Of a stretch of DNA of 64,000 nt, positions 1 through 9,910 are shown in pieces. The notes under the pieces are model-generated. The model saw only the letters and a program-made list of their open reading frames with translations. It made no database searches and was not told where the DNA came from. This DNA comes from Methylomonas sp. MK1. Lineage in GTDB: Bacteria > Pseudomonadota > Gammaproteobacteria > Methylococcales > Methylomonadaceae. Within the stretch, counting starts at the first letter, position 1. Each line of letters starts with the position of its first letter. The translations under genes were made by a program, and so were the position numbers. The stretch is taken from NCBI RefSeq assembly GCF_000365425.1, contig NZ_AQOV01000003.1:1-64000 (forward strand). Direction: 5' to 3'.

Positions 1-745
1 CAACCGGTATGGTATTCAGATCGGCGATGGATTTGATGTAACCCAAGCCTCTAACCATGTATTCGGTTTCGCCAACTTCCAGCAAGCGGCCACCGACATC
101 GTTATTAGAGCGTTTGATGGCCATCATCACCGTGGATAACGAAATCTCATAGGCTTGCAACGCGTTGGGATCGACTTCCACTTGATATTGCTTGACGTAG
201 CCGCCGACCGAGGCGACTTCGGAAACGCCGGGAACAGTCTGTAGTGGATAGCGTAGATACCAGTCCTGAATCGAGCGCAATTGCGCCAAATCATGCTTGC
301 CGGTCTTGTCCACCAAGGCATATTCGTAAATCCAGCCGACACCGGTGGCATCCGGACCCAATGCCGGTGTGACACCTTGCGGCAAACGATTTTTTACATA
401 GTTGAGGTATTCCAGCACCCGCGACCTGGCCCAATACATATCCGTGCCGTCTTCGAAAATCACATAGACGAAGGACAGACCGAAGAAGGAATAACCACGT
501 ACCACCTTGGCATGCGGCACGGCCAGCATGGCGGTGGTCAATGGATAAGTCACTTGGTTTTCGACTACCTGCGGCGATTGGTCGGCATAGTCGGTGAAGA
601 TGATCACCTGCACATCGGACAAGTCCGGTATGGCATCCAGGGGCATGTTCTTGAACGACCAAACGCCGCCGATGGCCAGGATAATCGCTCCCAGCAATAC
701 CATGAAGCGGTCTTTCAACACGCTATTGATGATGAAATCAGTCAT
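1..745 (-). CDS. cusA: CusA/CzcA-type heavy-metal RND efflux pump, 5' part
   Basis: This is the N-terminal 248 or so residues of a heavy-metal RND transporter; the rest lies beyond the window edge. The reading frame starts at an ATG at 745 and begins [16 protein letters not shown], followed by the typical first membrane helix and the segment [20 protein letters not shown], which is characteristic of the CusA/CzcA inner-membrane pump. The start overlaps the stop of the adaptor gene by 8 bp, so the two are probably translationally coupled. Such pumps use proton motive force to export copper, silver, zinc, cobalt or cadmium through a tripartite complex with the two upstream genes. The metal cannot be decided from this part, so the symbol stands for the family. 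Confidence 0.9.
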   Translation of the reverse strand, partial: MTDFIINSVLKDRFMVLLGAIILAIGGVWSFKNMPLDAIPDLSDVQVIIFTDYADQSPQVVENQVTYPLTTAMLAVPHAKVVRGYSFFGLSFVYVIFEDGTDMYWARSRVLEYLNYVKNRLPQGVTPALGPDATGVGWIYEYALVDKTGKHDLAQLRSIQDWYLRYPLQTVPGVSEVASVGGYVKQYQVEVDPNALQAYEISLSTVMMAIKRSNNDVGGRLLEVGETEYMVRGLGYIKSIADLNTIPV

Positions 746-2174
746 GGTTATGCGCTCCCTGCTCAACTGGCAACGACTTGGTTGCCGGTTGTTGCGGTAC
801 CGAAGGTTCCGTCATTTTAGCGGTAGCTTCATTCAGCTTGGATTCGGAGTCGATCAGAAATTGCGCCGAAGTGACGACTTCTTCCCCAGCGGCTAAGCCG
901 TCAATAATGGCAATGTCGTTATTGGACGACAAACCCGTCGTCACTTGACGCGGCTCGAATTTACCGGGACCGCGCACCACCAAAACCTGGGTTTGCGCGC
1001 CGGAACGGATCACCGCTTCGGAAGGAATCACCACAGCATCCAGTTGTTTGCCGGCATGGATCGTGACTTCGGCGAACATATCGGGTTTTAACAGTAAGTC
1101 GGCATTATCGAAGACCAGACGTACTTTGATGGTCCGGGTCTTGGCTTCGGCATAAGGGTAGATAAACGCCAGGCGGCCTTTGAAGATGCGGCCCGGAACC
1201 CCGGCCAAGCGCATTTCAACCGGGTCGCCTTCCTTAACCCAAGGCAGTTCGTACTCGTAAATTTCGGCATATACCCAGACCGTGGATAGATCGGCGATCA
1301 TGTACAGCTCGGTTTCCGGGGTAACATATTGGCCTTCGCGAGCACCGATGTTGATGACAATGCCATCCGCCGGGGTGTGAATATGCAGGCTCTTTTTGAT
1401 AGCTTGGCTATCCGTCAGCTCATGTAGTTGATGCGCCGGCACATCCAGCAGATTTAAGCGTTCGCGGGAGCTTTTAACCAACTCTTCCGCACCTCGGCGG
1501 ATGTCTTCGATAGGGCTTTTTTCCAGCACTTTCAGATTATTCAGTGCCAGCACGTATTCCTGCTGACTGGCCACCAGTTGTGGGGAGTAAATGCTCAATA
1601 GCTCTTCATTCTTCCTGACCCTTTGTCCGGTCTTGTCGGCACGCAAGGTTTCGATCCAGCCTTCGGTTTTGGGGTGCAGGCGTACAATATGCTCTTCATC
1701 ATAGGCTACCCGGCCAACGGCTCGGACCACATGCGAAAGCAAGGTTTGTTTGGCTAGCGCGGTCCGCACGCCGATGTTTTGTACTGTCGCCGCATCAATT
1801 CGAACCGCACCGGCGGACTCGTCAGTTTTCGCCTCGCCGTCGGCATACACGGGTAGATAATCCATGCCCATGTTGTCTTTGGCCGGAATCGGTGACGTGA
1901 CCGAGGGATTCATCGGATTGCGGTAAAACAGAATTTTGGGTTGCTTGGGCGCATTAGCGTCGGCATAAACCGGCTCATAGTCCATGCCCATGGCATCCTT
2001 GGTTGGCACCGGGGACGTTGCCGATGGATTCATGGTATTTCTGTAAAATAAAGGCTTCTTGCCTTCTGCCGGTTGAATCGCCGATTCCTGTTTAGGTTGC
2101 TGAGCCATCCAATAGCCGCCAGCCAGGCCTATCCCCAACGTCACCGTGGCGGTTAATAACAGTTGCTTATTCAT
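738..2174 (-). CDS. cusB: Heavy-metal efflux periplasmic adaptor (CusB/HlyD family)
   Basis: This is the membrane-fusion (adaptor) subunit linking an RND pump to an outer-membrane channel. The N-terminus has a single hydrophobic anchor or signal ([19 protein letters not shown]). Two copies of a heavy-metal binding domain follow, at about residues 43-72 and 83-112, each of the form FYRN-x-MNPS...MGMDY-x-PVYAD. Then come the barrel-sandwich and beta-barrel regions of HlyD proteins (for example SPADGIV-like [19 protein letters not shown] and [13 protein letters not shown]). I chose the ATG at 2174 over one seven codons upstream because it overlaps the preceding stop in the compact ATGAATAA arrangement and directly precedes the hydrophobic segment. 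The C-terminus is rich in His and Pro. It forms one operon with the genes on either side. Confidence 0.92.
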   Translation of the reverse strand: MNKQLLLTATVTLGIGLAGGYWMAQQPKQESAIQPAEGKKPLFYRNTMNPSATSPVPTKDAMGMDYEPVYADANAPKQPKILFYRNPMNPSVTSPIPAKDNMGMDYLPVYADGEAKTDESAGAVRIDAATVQNIGVRTALAKQTLLSHVVRAVGRVAYDEEHIVRLHPKTEGWIETLRADKTGQRVRKNEELLSIYSPQLVASQQEYVLALNNLKVLEKSPIEDIRRGAEELVKSSRERLNLLDVPAHQLHELTDSQAIKKSLHIHTPADGIVINIGAREGQYVTPETELYMIADLSTVWVYAEIYEYELPWVKEGDPVEMRLAGVPGRIFKGRLAFIYPYAEAKTRTIKVRLVFDNADLLLKPDMFAEVTIHAGKQLDAVVIPSEAVIRSGAQTQVLVVRGPGKFEPRQVTTGLSSNNDIAIIDGLAAGEEVVTSAQFLIDSESKLNEATAKMTEPSVPQQPATKSLPVEQGAHNHD

Positions 2175-3450
2175 AAATGTCGTCCCCGCCCACATTCGCG
2201 CAGAGTTGCGCCAGTGCTTGTTGGGCTTCCGTGAAGGCTTTCCAGTATTGAGTTTCGTATTCGAACAAGGTGATCTGGCTACGCACCAGATTCAAAAAAT
2301 CGACTTTGTTGACCTGATAACCGGCCAACATGGAGGCGACGGTTTGCCTAGCCTGCGGAATGATGCCGGTATCGAACAACACGAATTGCTGTTTGGCCCG
2401 CTGGTAATCGCTATGGCTCTGGGTAATTTCAGAACGAACCGTATTCCAGCGATCTTGTAGCGCATAGCGTTGTTGCATCAATTCGCTATTGCGCTGGTCT
2501 ATCATCTTGTTCTGTTTGCTGCCGGCAAAAATCGGCACATTCATGCTGACGCCTAAACTGAGCAAATCGGAACGCCGGGTACCGTCTGGCATGTTATTGC
2601 GAGCACCATACGCCGCTTCGACATTGAAATCGGGCAATACCTCTTTTTGAGCCAGTTCCAGTTTGGATTGCGCCGCGTTTATGCCTTGGCGGTCGCTTTC
2701 CAGCAGTGGTCTCGACGTTTCCGCTTGTTGATACAGCCGGTCTTCCTGCCTGATTTCCGGCATCTGTATTGAAAGTGTGGCGGGTAATTGCACGGGATTG
2801 TTGGCGGGTTGATCCAGCAATGCGTTGAGCTTGGCCGCAGTGCTACGCCGCATACCGCTCAGATTGATTTTTTGATCGAGCAATTTGGATAATTCGAGCT
2901 GGGCCAGCAATACATCCTGTTGCAACCCTTCGCCGACTTCATATTTGCTTCTGGCAATATCGACGAACTGATGCAATAAGGTGTGATTGTTATCGACAAT
3001 CTCCATTGTCCGGTCCAGATAAAAAACCTGCCACCAAAGCGTTTTCACATCGCTCAGCAAACGTAGCCGTAATTCATCAGCGCTGAGCGTTGCCGCTTCA
3101 GCTTCATACAGCGCCGCCTGTTCGCGTAGCGCCAGTTTGCCGGGAAAAGGAATGGCTTGGGAAAGGCCGAAACCGATTTGCGTCATGTCTTCCGGCCGGG
3201 TGCTGAAACTATTGGTCGGCAAGCTCATGGCATTGAAACTGATTTGCGGATCGGGCAGGCTGCCCTCTTGCGAAGGAATCGCGGCCATCGCCTTGGCGCG
3301 AGCCAGCATTTGCGCCAGGTCGGGATTATCCTGAGCGACTTTTTGAGTGGCCGCCTCAAGGGTTAATAGCGACTGTTCCGTAGCGTCGGCAACGCTACAG
3401 ACGAAAAACAGCGTCGCCATTAGCAGACGCCTTAAACGAAAAGATCTCAT
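2167..3450 (-). CDS. cusC: Outer-membrane efflux protein (CusC/CzcC, TolC family)
   Basis: This is the outer-membrane channel of the tripartite metal efflux system. It has a signal peptide (LLMATLFFVCSVADA) followed by the long alpha-helical, two-fold repeated TolC architecture, with segments such as NPDLAQMLARAKAMAA and FGLSQAIPFPGKL typical of CzcC/CusC. At about 427 residues the length is normal for the family. The ATG at 3450 is preferred over one four codons upstream because GAGGA lies about 6 bases before it. It is the first gene of the efflux operon, and its stop overlaps the adaptor start by 8 bp. Confidence 0.9.
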   Translation of the reverse strand: MRSFRLRRLLMATLFFVCSVADATEQSLLTLEAATQKVAQDNPDLAQMLARAKAMAAIPSQEGSLPDPQISFNAMSLPTNSFSTRPEDMTQIGFGLSQAIPFPGKLALREQAALYEAEAATLSADELRLRLLSDVKTLWWQVFYLDRTMEIVDNNHTLLHQFVDIARSKYEVGEGLQQDVLLAQLELSKLLDQKINLSGMRRSTAAKLNALLDQPANNPVQLPATLSIQMPEIRQEDRLYQQAETSRPLLESDRQGINAAQSKLELAQKEVLPDFNVEAAYGARNNMPDGTRRSDLLSLGVSMNVPIFAGSKQNKMIDQRNSELMQQRYALQDRWNTVRSEITQSHSDYQRAKQQFVLFDTGIIPQARQTVASMLAGYQVNKVDFLNLVRSQITLFEYETQYWKAFTEAQQALAQLCANVGGDDIYE

Positions 3451-3554
3451 GATCGTCCTCATAAGCTCGTTATAGCAATGACAAACAACGCGCGGACTCT
3501 AGCCACTGTTGATCATCCTAATGGCGGCACAGTAAAACACCGCCGTTACACGGC

Positions 3555-3908
3555 TTATAGGGTAATAATCGGCGGCTTTATATCGGGGGGAACAAGCAAT
3601 GAGTTTGAGGTGGGTACTGCCCCAGAGCTATAAAAATTAGCGCTATGGGTGGAAATAAACCTATAGGATGATGTGATTGCGCAATCGACGCAAACATGAA
3701 AACTGCAACTTGCTAGGTGTGCCTTAGCAGGCTGGCAATGCTCGGAATGGGGTGAAATAGGATTACCTCCGTCATTCATCTCGACAGCAGCAACAATTTG
3801 TGAAGCAGACAACTGACTTGCAAGCTCAGAATAATGAGCAAACGCCACCGCAACAGGCATGATAGCCATGAGTACCAGTAGGATTGTGGTTAGGCGCTGC
3901 TTCATCAT
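3555..3908 (-). CDS. Small secreted Cys/His-containing protein, possibly metal related
   Basis: This 117-residue protein has a clear signal peptide (about residues 7-25, LTTILLVLMAIMPVAVAFA). The mature part has a cluster H-x2-C-x7-C-x3-H-x-C-x2-C (HCQPAKAHLASC, then HVCVDC) that could bind metal, and a proline-rich C-terminus. It lies just upstream of, and in the same direction as, the efflux operon, with an ATG following GGGGAT. I do not recognise the family. Location and the Cys/His cluster suggest a periplasmic protein linked to metal handling or sensing, which is inference only. Confidence 0.6.
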   Translation of the reverse strand: MMKQRLTTILLVLMAIMPVAVAFAHYSELASQLSASQIVAAVEMNDGGNPISPHSEHCQPAKAHLASCSFHVCVDCAITSSYRFISTHSANFYSSGAVPTSNSLLVPPDIKPPIITL

Positions 3909-4157
3909 ATCCCCAATTTTAACTCACGAATGATTTTGTATGTGAAACTTTGTAGGTGTTGAGATCACCCGTCTGATTTGTTGCTAACTTTCAGGTATTA
4001 CTTTTTGGCCTATTACGTCATGTGGTTGCCATTGTTGAAATGTCAAGAGCCAAATAGCAGCAGTACAGCCAGTAAGATTTCGCTTTGAGATAAATTAACT
4101 GTCCGTTTAGTAATTAAAACCAGACACCTACGTTGTAGGATCACGACTGGCGGCTGA

Positions 4158-4189
4158 GGGTCGCTATGGATAGCTATCCATAGCGACCC
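4158..4189. repeat. Perfect 32-bp palindrome
   Basis: The left arm GGGTCGCTATGGATAG is followed directly by its exact reverse complement. Its right arm runs into the left 33-bp inverted repeat. It could be a protein-binding site, a hairpin or a junction left by recombination between inverted copies. Confidence 0.85.
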
Positions 4190-4216
4190 CTATGTATAGT
4201 GCCCAACTATGAATAG
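4184..4216 (+). repeat. Left member of a 33-bp inverted repeat pair
   Basis: The sequence begins CGACCCCTATGTATAGTGC and matches the reverse complement of 5831-5863 at 31 of 33 positions by eye. Each copy also contains two near-direct copies of CTATGTATAG. Without the IS3 insertion the two arms would bound a unit of about 420 bp. Confidence 0.75.
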
Positions 4217-4457
4217 ATGGGATTTATTTCGACGTGTACCCCGCGAGCCATCAGCGGTTGCCAGTGGAGCGCTACGCATAGTTTTAATGCTTGGCGGACT
4301 GCGTAAATTCTTTCCCTGTTGGACGATAGCTTTAAACGATGAAATTCACGGTGTCATTAATGTAAATGAAGCATGAAATCATAAAAACGGGAGCGAATTT
4401 GCACTCAAACTATTGTCTGCATATTGTAGTGGTCTAATAAAAACGGACACCCGAATA

Positions 4458-5675
<1,218 letters not shown>

Positions 5676-5683
5676 CCACTACA

Positions 5684-5927
5684 TATGCGGCGGTTGATAG
5701 AGGTCGTTGAATTTTCGGAAGCGAATATATTTTCACCTCAGAAATTCGGTAAAACTATGTAAAGCTTCTGGGCCGAGGGTTGTTTGAAATGCCAGTGAAA
5801 CCAGGCTTTGCCACCGATGGTAATTTACGGCTATACATAGTTGCGCACTATACATAGGGGTCGAAACTGTAAATTCGCCACTTCCAAAAGCCGCCATTCA
5901 CTACTGGCGTAATAGTCTCGGAACACC
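5684..5927. other. Remainder of the interrupted unit, non-coding
   Basis: This is the right part of the inverted-repeat unit split by the IS3 element, ending close to the stop of the next gene. No gene was seen. Positions 5861-5903, read on the minus strand, resemble 13083-13132 on the plus strand (shared AGTAGTGAATG, CTTTTG and AAGTGGCGAA). Confidence 0.5.
5831..5863 (-). repeat. Right member of the 33-bp inverted repeat pair
   Basis: It is the reverse-complement partner of 4184-4216, with two mismatches by eye. Confidence 0.75.
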
Positions 5928-7304
5928 TTACAGCATCGGCGGTTTTATTTTGCCCGATAACACGGCTATAGCCAGTTCCACTTCATCCATTGCCAGGATT
6001 TGATCAATCGTTTCATGTTTGATGCTGTTCGCGATCTGTAGAATTTCTTCGTTGACTTCCTTCAAGGTTGCCGATTGTTTAATCAGACGATTAACTTCCT
6101 TGGTTTGTGCAGCGCTTAGTCGATCCTGCTGCCATCGGGAAAACTGTTCCAGGAAATACCTTTGGTCGTCCAATTGCTTGTCATAGAGCTCAAAGACCCT
6201 ATTCAGGGTGGCATCGTCCAATACATAAGGCTTGGCTATTGCCTGACGTAGGTTGTCCAACTGAATCATGGATTCCTCCAGCATGCCGTCCACCATAAAG
6301 GTGAAGGTAGGCAACATACTAATAGGGTGCCACTGAATTTGTTGATCTGCCGGTGCCGGGTCCTGTGTAGTGTCATCACCCGGTTGACAGTGACGTGCCA
6401 TTAATTCATCCAGTTCCTCATCAAATTCATTGGCCGTCTTTAGCTGAATGGGCTCACGGTTCGGCCATACTTTCAATACTCTGGTTTTGGTATCGAAGCC
6501 TGGTGTTCCCAGTGGTTCGCCGATGACCCAAGTCGGCACATTGATTTCACTATATTGGTGGACCATGGTTTGAGCGCAAACTTCAAGTACGTTTTCATCG
6601 GCACTATCGTCGGCAAAGATCAATTGCGCCGCCCACTCCCCGCAGTGATCGCAGGGAATGAGGCTACTTTCAAAGAGGTCTTCGGGTGGTGAGTACTTGG
6701 GTGTGTCGGGTTGGGCGACAGGATTCAGTTCTAGCCGATGCTGGGAGAGGTCAAGATAATCGGTGTTATCGCGGCAAACCCAGTGGAGCATTTGCCCTGA
6801 CGGGTTTGGATTGCGCTCGAACAGGGCTACCGTTTTCCTGTATTGGGCATCGGTGGTCTTGGCGTTTTGAATGCGCGGCAGGTTGTTTTTCAACTCGATT
6901 AAATCATCCTCCCCCAGTTCCGACCGGAAAGCGGTGACACTCCCTTTGGGATCGACCGCGAAAATAAAGTAATTACCGGTTTCGAGCATTTTATTTAAGA
7001 CAGTCTGCACGACCGGGTTGTTCGGGTTTACCAGTAGGTTGAATGTGGCGTAATGGTAGAAGTGGAAGCCAAAGTGAACCACGATGAAGTCGGCATTACC
7101 GTACAACGAATGCCCGAAACTAAAACCAGTGCGGGTGTACTCCTCAGGAATAACCATTTCGAGCCGAAGTGCTAAAACGCCGAAGGTTTGTTTCCGTTCT
7201 TCAACGAGGCCCAACGCACAGCAGGGTGCTTCGGCGGAGATAAAGTCATCGATAAACTGACTATTGACGGTAAGCCGTGGGAGTAGGGGATAGACGTTGC
7301 TCAT
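5928..7304 (-). CDS. Protein of unknown function, 458 residues
   Basis: I do not recognise this protein. It has no signal peptide or membrane segment. A central Cx2C pair (PCDHCGEW) and a later Cys could form a metal site. The last 130 residues are charged and helical, with heptad-like segments (ATLNRVFELYDKQLDDQRYFLEQF and ATLKEVNEEILQIANSIK). It is followed on the other strand by two small nucleoid-protein genes and faces away from them. The window gives no basis for a function. Its size and intact frame suggest a real gene. Confidence 0.6.
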   Translation of the reverse strand: MSNVYPLLPRLTVNSQFIDDFISAEAPCCALGLVEERKQTFGVLALRLEMVIPEEYTRTGFSFGHSLYGNADFIVVHFGFHFYHYATFNLLVNPNNPVVQTVLNKMLETGNYFIFAVDPKGSVTAFRSELGEDDLIELKNNLPRIQNAKTTDAQYRKTVALFERNPNPSGQMLHWVCRDNTDYLDLSQHRLELNPVAQPDTPKYSPPEDLFESSLIPCDHCGEWAAQLIFADDSADENVLEVCAQTMVHQYSEINVPTWVIGEPLGTPGFDTKTRVLKVWPNREPIQLKTANEFDEELDELMARHCQPGDDTTQDPAPADQQIQWHPISMLPTFTFMVDGMLEESMIQLDNLRQAIAKPYVLDDATLNRVFELYDKQLDDQRYFLEQFSRWQQDRLSAAQTKEVNRLIKQSATLKEVNEEILQIANSIKHETIDQILAMDEVELAIAVLSGKIKPPML

Positions 7305-7481
7305 GGGACATCACTGGGTTAGGCAGGGGGCGTTGGGATGATAAATCATACCCGGAGTTGGAGTGATCACTAAATCCGCTGTACGGTGTGATGCTTGCTT
7401 GAAGGAAGGTGTTGAAACTGCGATGATCAGCGCCACAATTCCATAGTGTAATGATCGCTTATGGCTGATTTGATCTTAGAC

Positions 7482-7509
7482 GCCGCCGTTTTCGCCGGCT
7501 AGTTTTTTT
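7482..7509 (+). terminator. Possible intrinsic terminator or attenuator before the HU gene
   Basis: GCCGCCGTTTTCGCCGGC can form a short imperfect GC hairpin and is followed by TAG and seven T residues. It lies 24 bases before the HU start, so it could attenuate transcription entering that gene. The stem is short and has one mismatch. Confidence 0.35.
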
Positions 7510-7532
7510 ACATCCCATCTTTTGAGGAAACC

Positions 7533-7808
7533 ATGCATAAATCCGAACTCATTGACGCTATTGCCAGCCATGCGAATCTCAACAAAGCCGACGCTGGACG
7601 CGGTCTGGATGGCATCCTCAGTGCCATTCAAAACGCCTTGAAAAACGGCGATTCGGTATCGTTAGTGGGGTTTGGCACTTTCGAAGTCAAGGAACGTGCC
7701 GAGCGTCAGGGCCGCAACCCGCAAACCGGCGCTGAACTGACCATTGCTGCGGCAAAACTACCAGGCTTTAAAGCCGGAAAGACCTTAAAAGACGCCGTTA
7801 ACGGTTAA
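7533..7808 (+). CDS. hup: HU-family DNA-binding protein
   Basis: This 91-residue histone-like protein matches the HU fold throughout: [11 protein letters not shown] at the start, [21 protein letters not shown] for the DNA-bending arm, and [14 protein letters not shown] at the end. HU dimers bend DNA and shape the nucleoid. GAGGAAACC precedes the ATG. With the IHF-beta-like gene that follows, it probably represents nucleoid proteins carried by the mobile element, which plasmids often use to limit disturbance of host regulation or to assist recombination. Confidence 0.93.
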   Translation: MHKSELIDAIASHANLNKADAGRGLDGILSAIQNALKNGDSVSLVGFGTFEVKERAERQGRNPQTGAELTIAAAKLPGFKAGKTLKDAVNG

Positions 7809-7905
7809 ATTCTCTTTAGGAAAAAGGGCTTTGAATGACTCGAAGTCCTCTTGAAACTGCGCTATGATTCGGCGGTTAACTCACTGTCGAACATTCGCAT
7901 TTCAG

Positions 7906-8217
7906 ATGATAAAATCGGAACTGATCGGGGCGCTGGCCGCCAAGCAAGCAACCCTGCTGCAAGAAGACGTAGAGCTCGCTGTCAACACGATCATTGAGGC
8001 TTTGATCAGCGCTGTCGCCACTGGCGAACGAATTGAAATTCGCGGATTTGGTGGTTTTTCAACGATTCCCCGCCAAGCCCGTATCGGCAGGAATCCAAAA
8101 ACCGGGGAATCTGTCAGTCTACCTAATCGACACGCTGTTCACTTTAAACCGGGCCTTGATTTGCGACACCGGGTAAACGCTTCGAAACAGGCGTTCCCCA
8201 CCATTAAAGACCTGTAA
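7906..8217 (+). CDS. IHF beta-subunit-like DNA-binding protein
   Basis: From the ATG at 7906 the protein reads MIKSELIGALAAKQ, then the arm GERIEIRGFGGFSTIPRQARIGRNPKTGESVSL and HFKPGLDLRHRVN. This resembles IHF-beta (HimD) more than HU, especially ERIEIRGFG and the GRNPKTG arm. An upstream ATG at 7864 would add 14 residues not found in the family, so I chose 7906, although neither start has a clear ribosome-binding site. The C-terminal tail of about 10 residues is longer than usual. No IHF-alpha partner is seen nearby; it may pair with a host subunit or with the HU protein upstream. Confidence 0.82.
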   Translation: MIKSELIGALAAKQATLLQEDVELAVNTIIEALISAVATGERIEIRGFGGFSTIPRQARIGRNPKTGESVSLPNRHAVHFKPGLDLRHRVNASKQAFPTIKDL

Positions 8218-8333
8218 CCCCGTCCTGGGTACCTGATCAGCCCTCCATCGGTATAACGTTTGCCTGCGGCGGCGTCCTGTCTATTCCAGCTGCTCGAAGC
8301 CCGGTCTTGGGTCTCGCAGCGATGGAAAATTCA

Positions 8334-9704
8334 CTACGGCGTTATCCCTATTGACTGCCAAAGAAATTCATAGGAAACCGGAGGGCGGTGTTGATCTCTG
8401 GCTTGCTGAGCTTCGCCATGTTCGTAGGTATGCAGCAAGAATTTAACGTGCTCCAGTCCTTCCGGCGTTCTGATGGCCTCGCGCGGCGTTTGATCGTTCA
8501 ATATCGGTAATGGCTTGTCAGCCCAGTCAGCGTAAAGCTGCCTAATTCTCTTCTCTATGAGCTCGGTTATTATCTCGGGTGGCAGGGGTATCGGTTCCGA
8601 TCTTTCCTGGGTGTCATTAGGCTGCATATTAGCCAGTATGCCTTTGGGGGCGGCTAGTTCCCGGCTGATAAAGGCCACAGCAGCGCCTGATACCGCTTCG
8701 AACCACGGTCTGCCTTCGTCCGCATACTGTTGAGTATGATAGGACACTTTGATCCGATCCGGGCGTTTGCCGGGATTAATACTGAGACTTCGCCGTGTCA
8801 GCCCATCTTCGCCTACAAAAAGGCGGCTCCAACCCGCATCACGATTACCTTCGATATCCGCTTCACCGGACAACGCCTGGCCCAGTGCGTCCCAGTGCAG
8901 AACCCGGTAATGATCGGTCACGAACAGGAGCGATTCACCCGTTACACGATCAACCACTGGCGGCATTTCAAAGGCCCTGACAAATAACTGGAGCCAGTGA
9001 TATGGAATGATGGCACTGGTGATTTCTTTGGCGAGAGGAGAATCCGGCTCGACGCCCTCTAATTCGTCTGTGAGTTCTTCCAACAAATCCCAGCTTCGCT
9101 GGCGGGGGAAGCCATACACGGCGCCGGACAGTTCAAAATGAGCGTCAATCGGCACGATGCGTGCCGCGATCAGGTCGTACCGGTTGGCTTGTTGTGAGCC
9201 CGATTTTTCCTGGACGAGGACGGGCGGACGTTCGGGCAGCATCACATCCCGTAAGGTCATGCATTTGCCGGGCACCACCTCCACAATTTCGTAAAGTCTG
9301 AGGGGTAGGGCCGTTAGAGTCTCAAGCCATTGCCGCTGGTCAGCAGACAATAGCGGACCACCCTTTCCGAGTAACAATGCCGCAACACGACAGTCCTGGT
9401 CTTTGATTGTCACTACACCATCGGCCAGCAGCCATTCCATGGCATTGATCATAATGCCGGTATACGAGTCGTCGGGCAGGTCCTGAATCCCGGCATATTC
9501 ATCGTCGTCGAGCCCACCAAAAAAACCTTCATCGAGCGCGGCATGGGCCGGCTGCTCATACTTCGTGAACAGCCACTGTATGGCTTTCGGGACGGCTTCA
9601 GAACGATCGTTCGCTATCTGGGCGTCTGCGGCCTGCAAGCAGCACTGCTTATATTTTTTACCGCTGCCACAGGGACAGGGATCGTTTCGGCCCAGTTTTT
9701 TCAT
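8334..9704 (-). CDS. SEC-C motif protein of unknown function
   Basis: The N-terminus is a textbook SEC-C zinc motif, RNDPCPCGSGKKYKQCC (C-x-C-x8-C-C), as found at the end of SecA and at either end of many uncharacterised proteins. The remaining 430 residues have no domain I can name and no membrane segments. The gene stands alone on the minus strand between the IHF-like gene and kfrA. SEC-C motifs usually bind zinc and mediate protein contacts. Function beyond that is unknown. Confidence 0.7.
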   Translation of the reverse strand: MKKLGRNDPCPCGSGKKYKQCCLQAADAQIANDRSEAVPKAIQWLFTKYEQPAHAALDEGFFGGLDDDEYAGIQDLPDDSYTGIMINAMEWLLADGVVTIKDQDCRVAALLLGKGGPLLSADQRQWLETLTALPLRLYEIVEVVPGKCMTLRDVMLPERPPVLVQEKSGSQQANRYDLIAARIVPIDAHFELSGAVYGFPRQRSWDLLEELTDELEGVEPDSPLAKEITSAIIPYHWLQLFVRAFEMPPVVDRVTGESLLFVTDHYRVLHWDALGQALSGEADIEGNRDAGWSRLFVGEDGLTRRSLSINPGKRPDRIKVSYHTQQYADEGRPWFEAVSGAAVAFISRELAAPKGILANMQPNDTQERSEPIPLPPEIITELIEKRIRQLYADWADKPLPILNDQTPREAIRTPEGLEHVKFLLHTYEHGEAQQARDQHRPPVSYEFLWQSIGITP

Positions 9705-9772
9705 ATCAGGGTGACTTTAAACACACGCCAGAATTATTGCATAGAAATTTTTGCTGCATAACCCGACACTGA

Positions 9773-9854
9773 TTACTTTCTTTCCAATCACTTTCTATCT
9801 ATCTTTCTTTCGTTGTTACTTAGTTTATTTATTACTTTCTTTATTACTTAGTTT
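9773..9854 (+). promoter_or_regulatory. Pyrimidine-rich direct repeats upstream of kfrA
   Basis: Two versions of an 11-base unit alternate: TTACTTTCTTT at 9773 and 9832, TTACTTAGTTT at 9816 and 9844. They lie 57 to 138 bases before the kfrA start. KfrA proteins of IncP plasmids bind and repress their own promoter, so these repeats are candidate KfrA sites. That link is inferred. Confidence 0.45.
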
Positions 9855-9910
9855 CTTTGTTTGTTGTTTTGTGCTAGACTATCTACACAGTCAATTTTAG
9901 GGAGGCCGTC

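Larger units (their letters stand above)
3909..4424. other. Non-coding stretch before the IS3 element
   Basis: No convincing gene was seen here. The stretch contains a perfect 32-bp palindrome and the left member of a 33-bp inverted repeat pair; both are listed separately. Confidence 0.5.

Noticed and set aside
281..820. Plus-strand frame of 179 residues over the efflux genes
   Set aside because: It is antisense to the clearly conserved cusA and cusB coding sequence and has no family-like features.
9773..9854. Replication origin iterons
   Set aside because: The repeats are short, pyrimidine-rich and unequal in spacing. No replication initiator gene is near, and the adjoining gene is kfrA, so operator sites are likelier.
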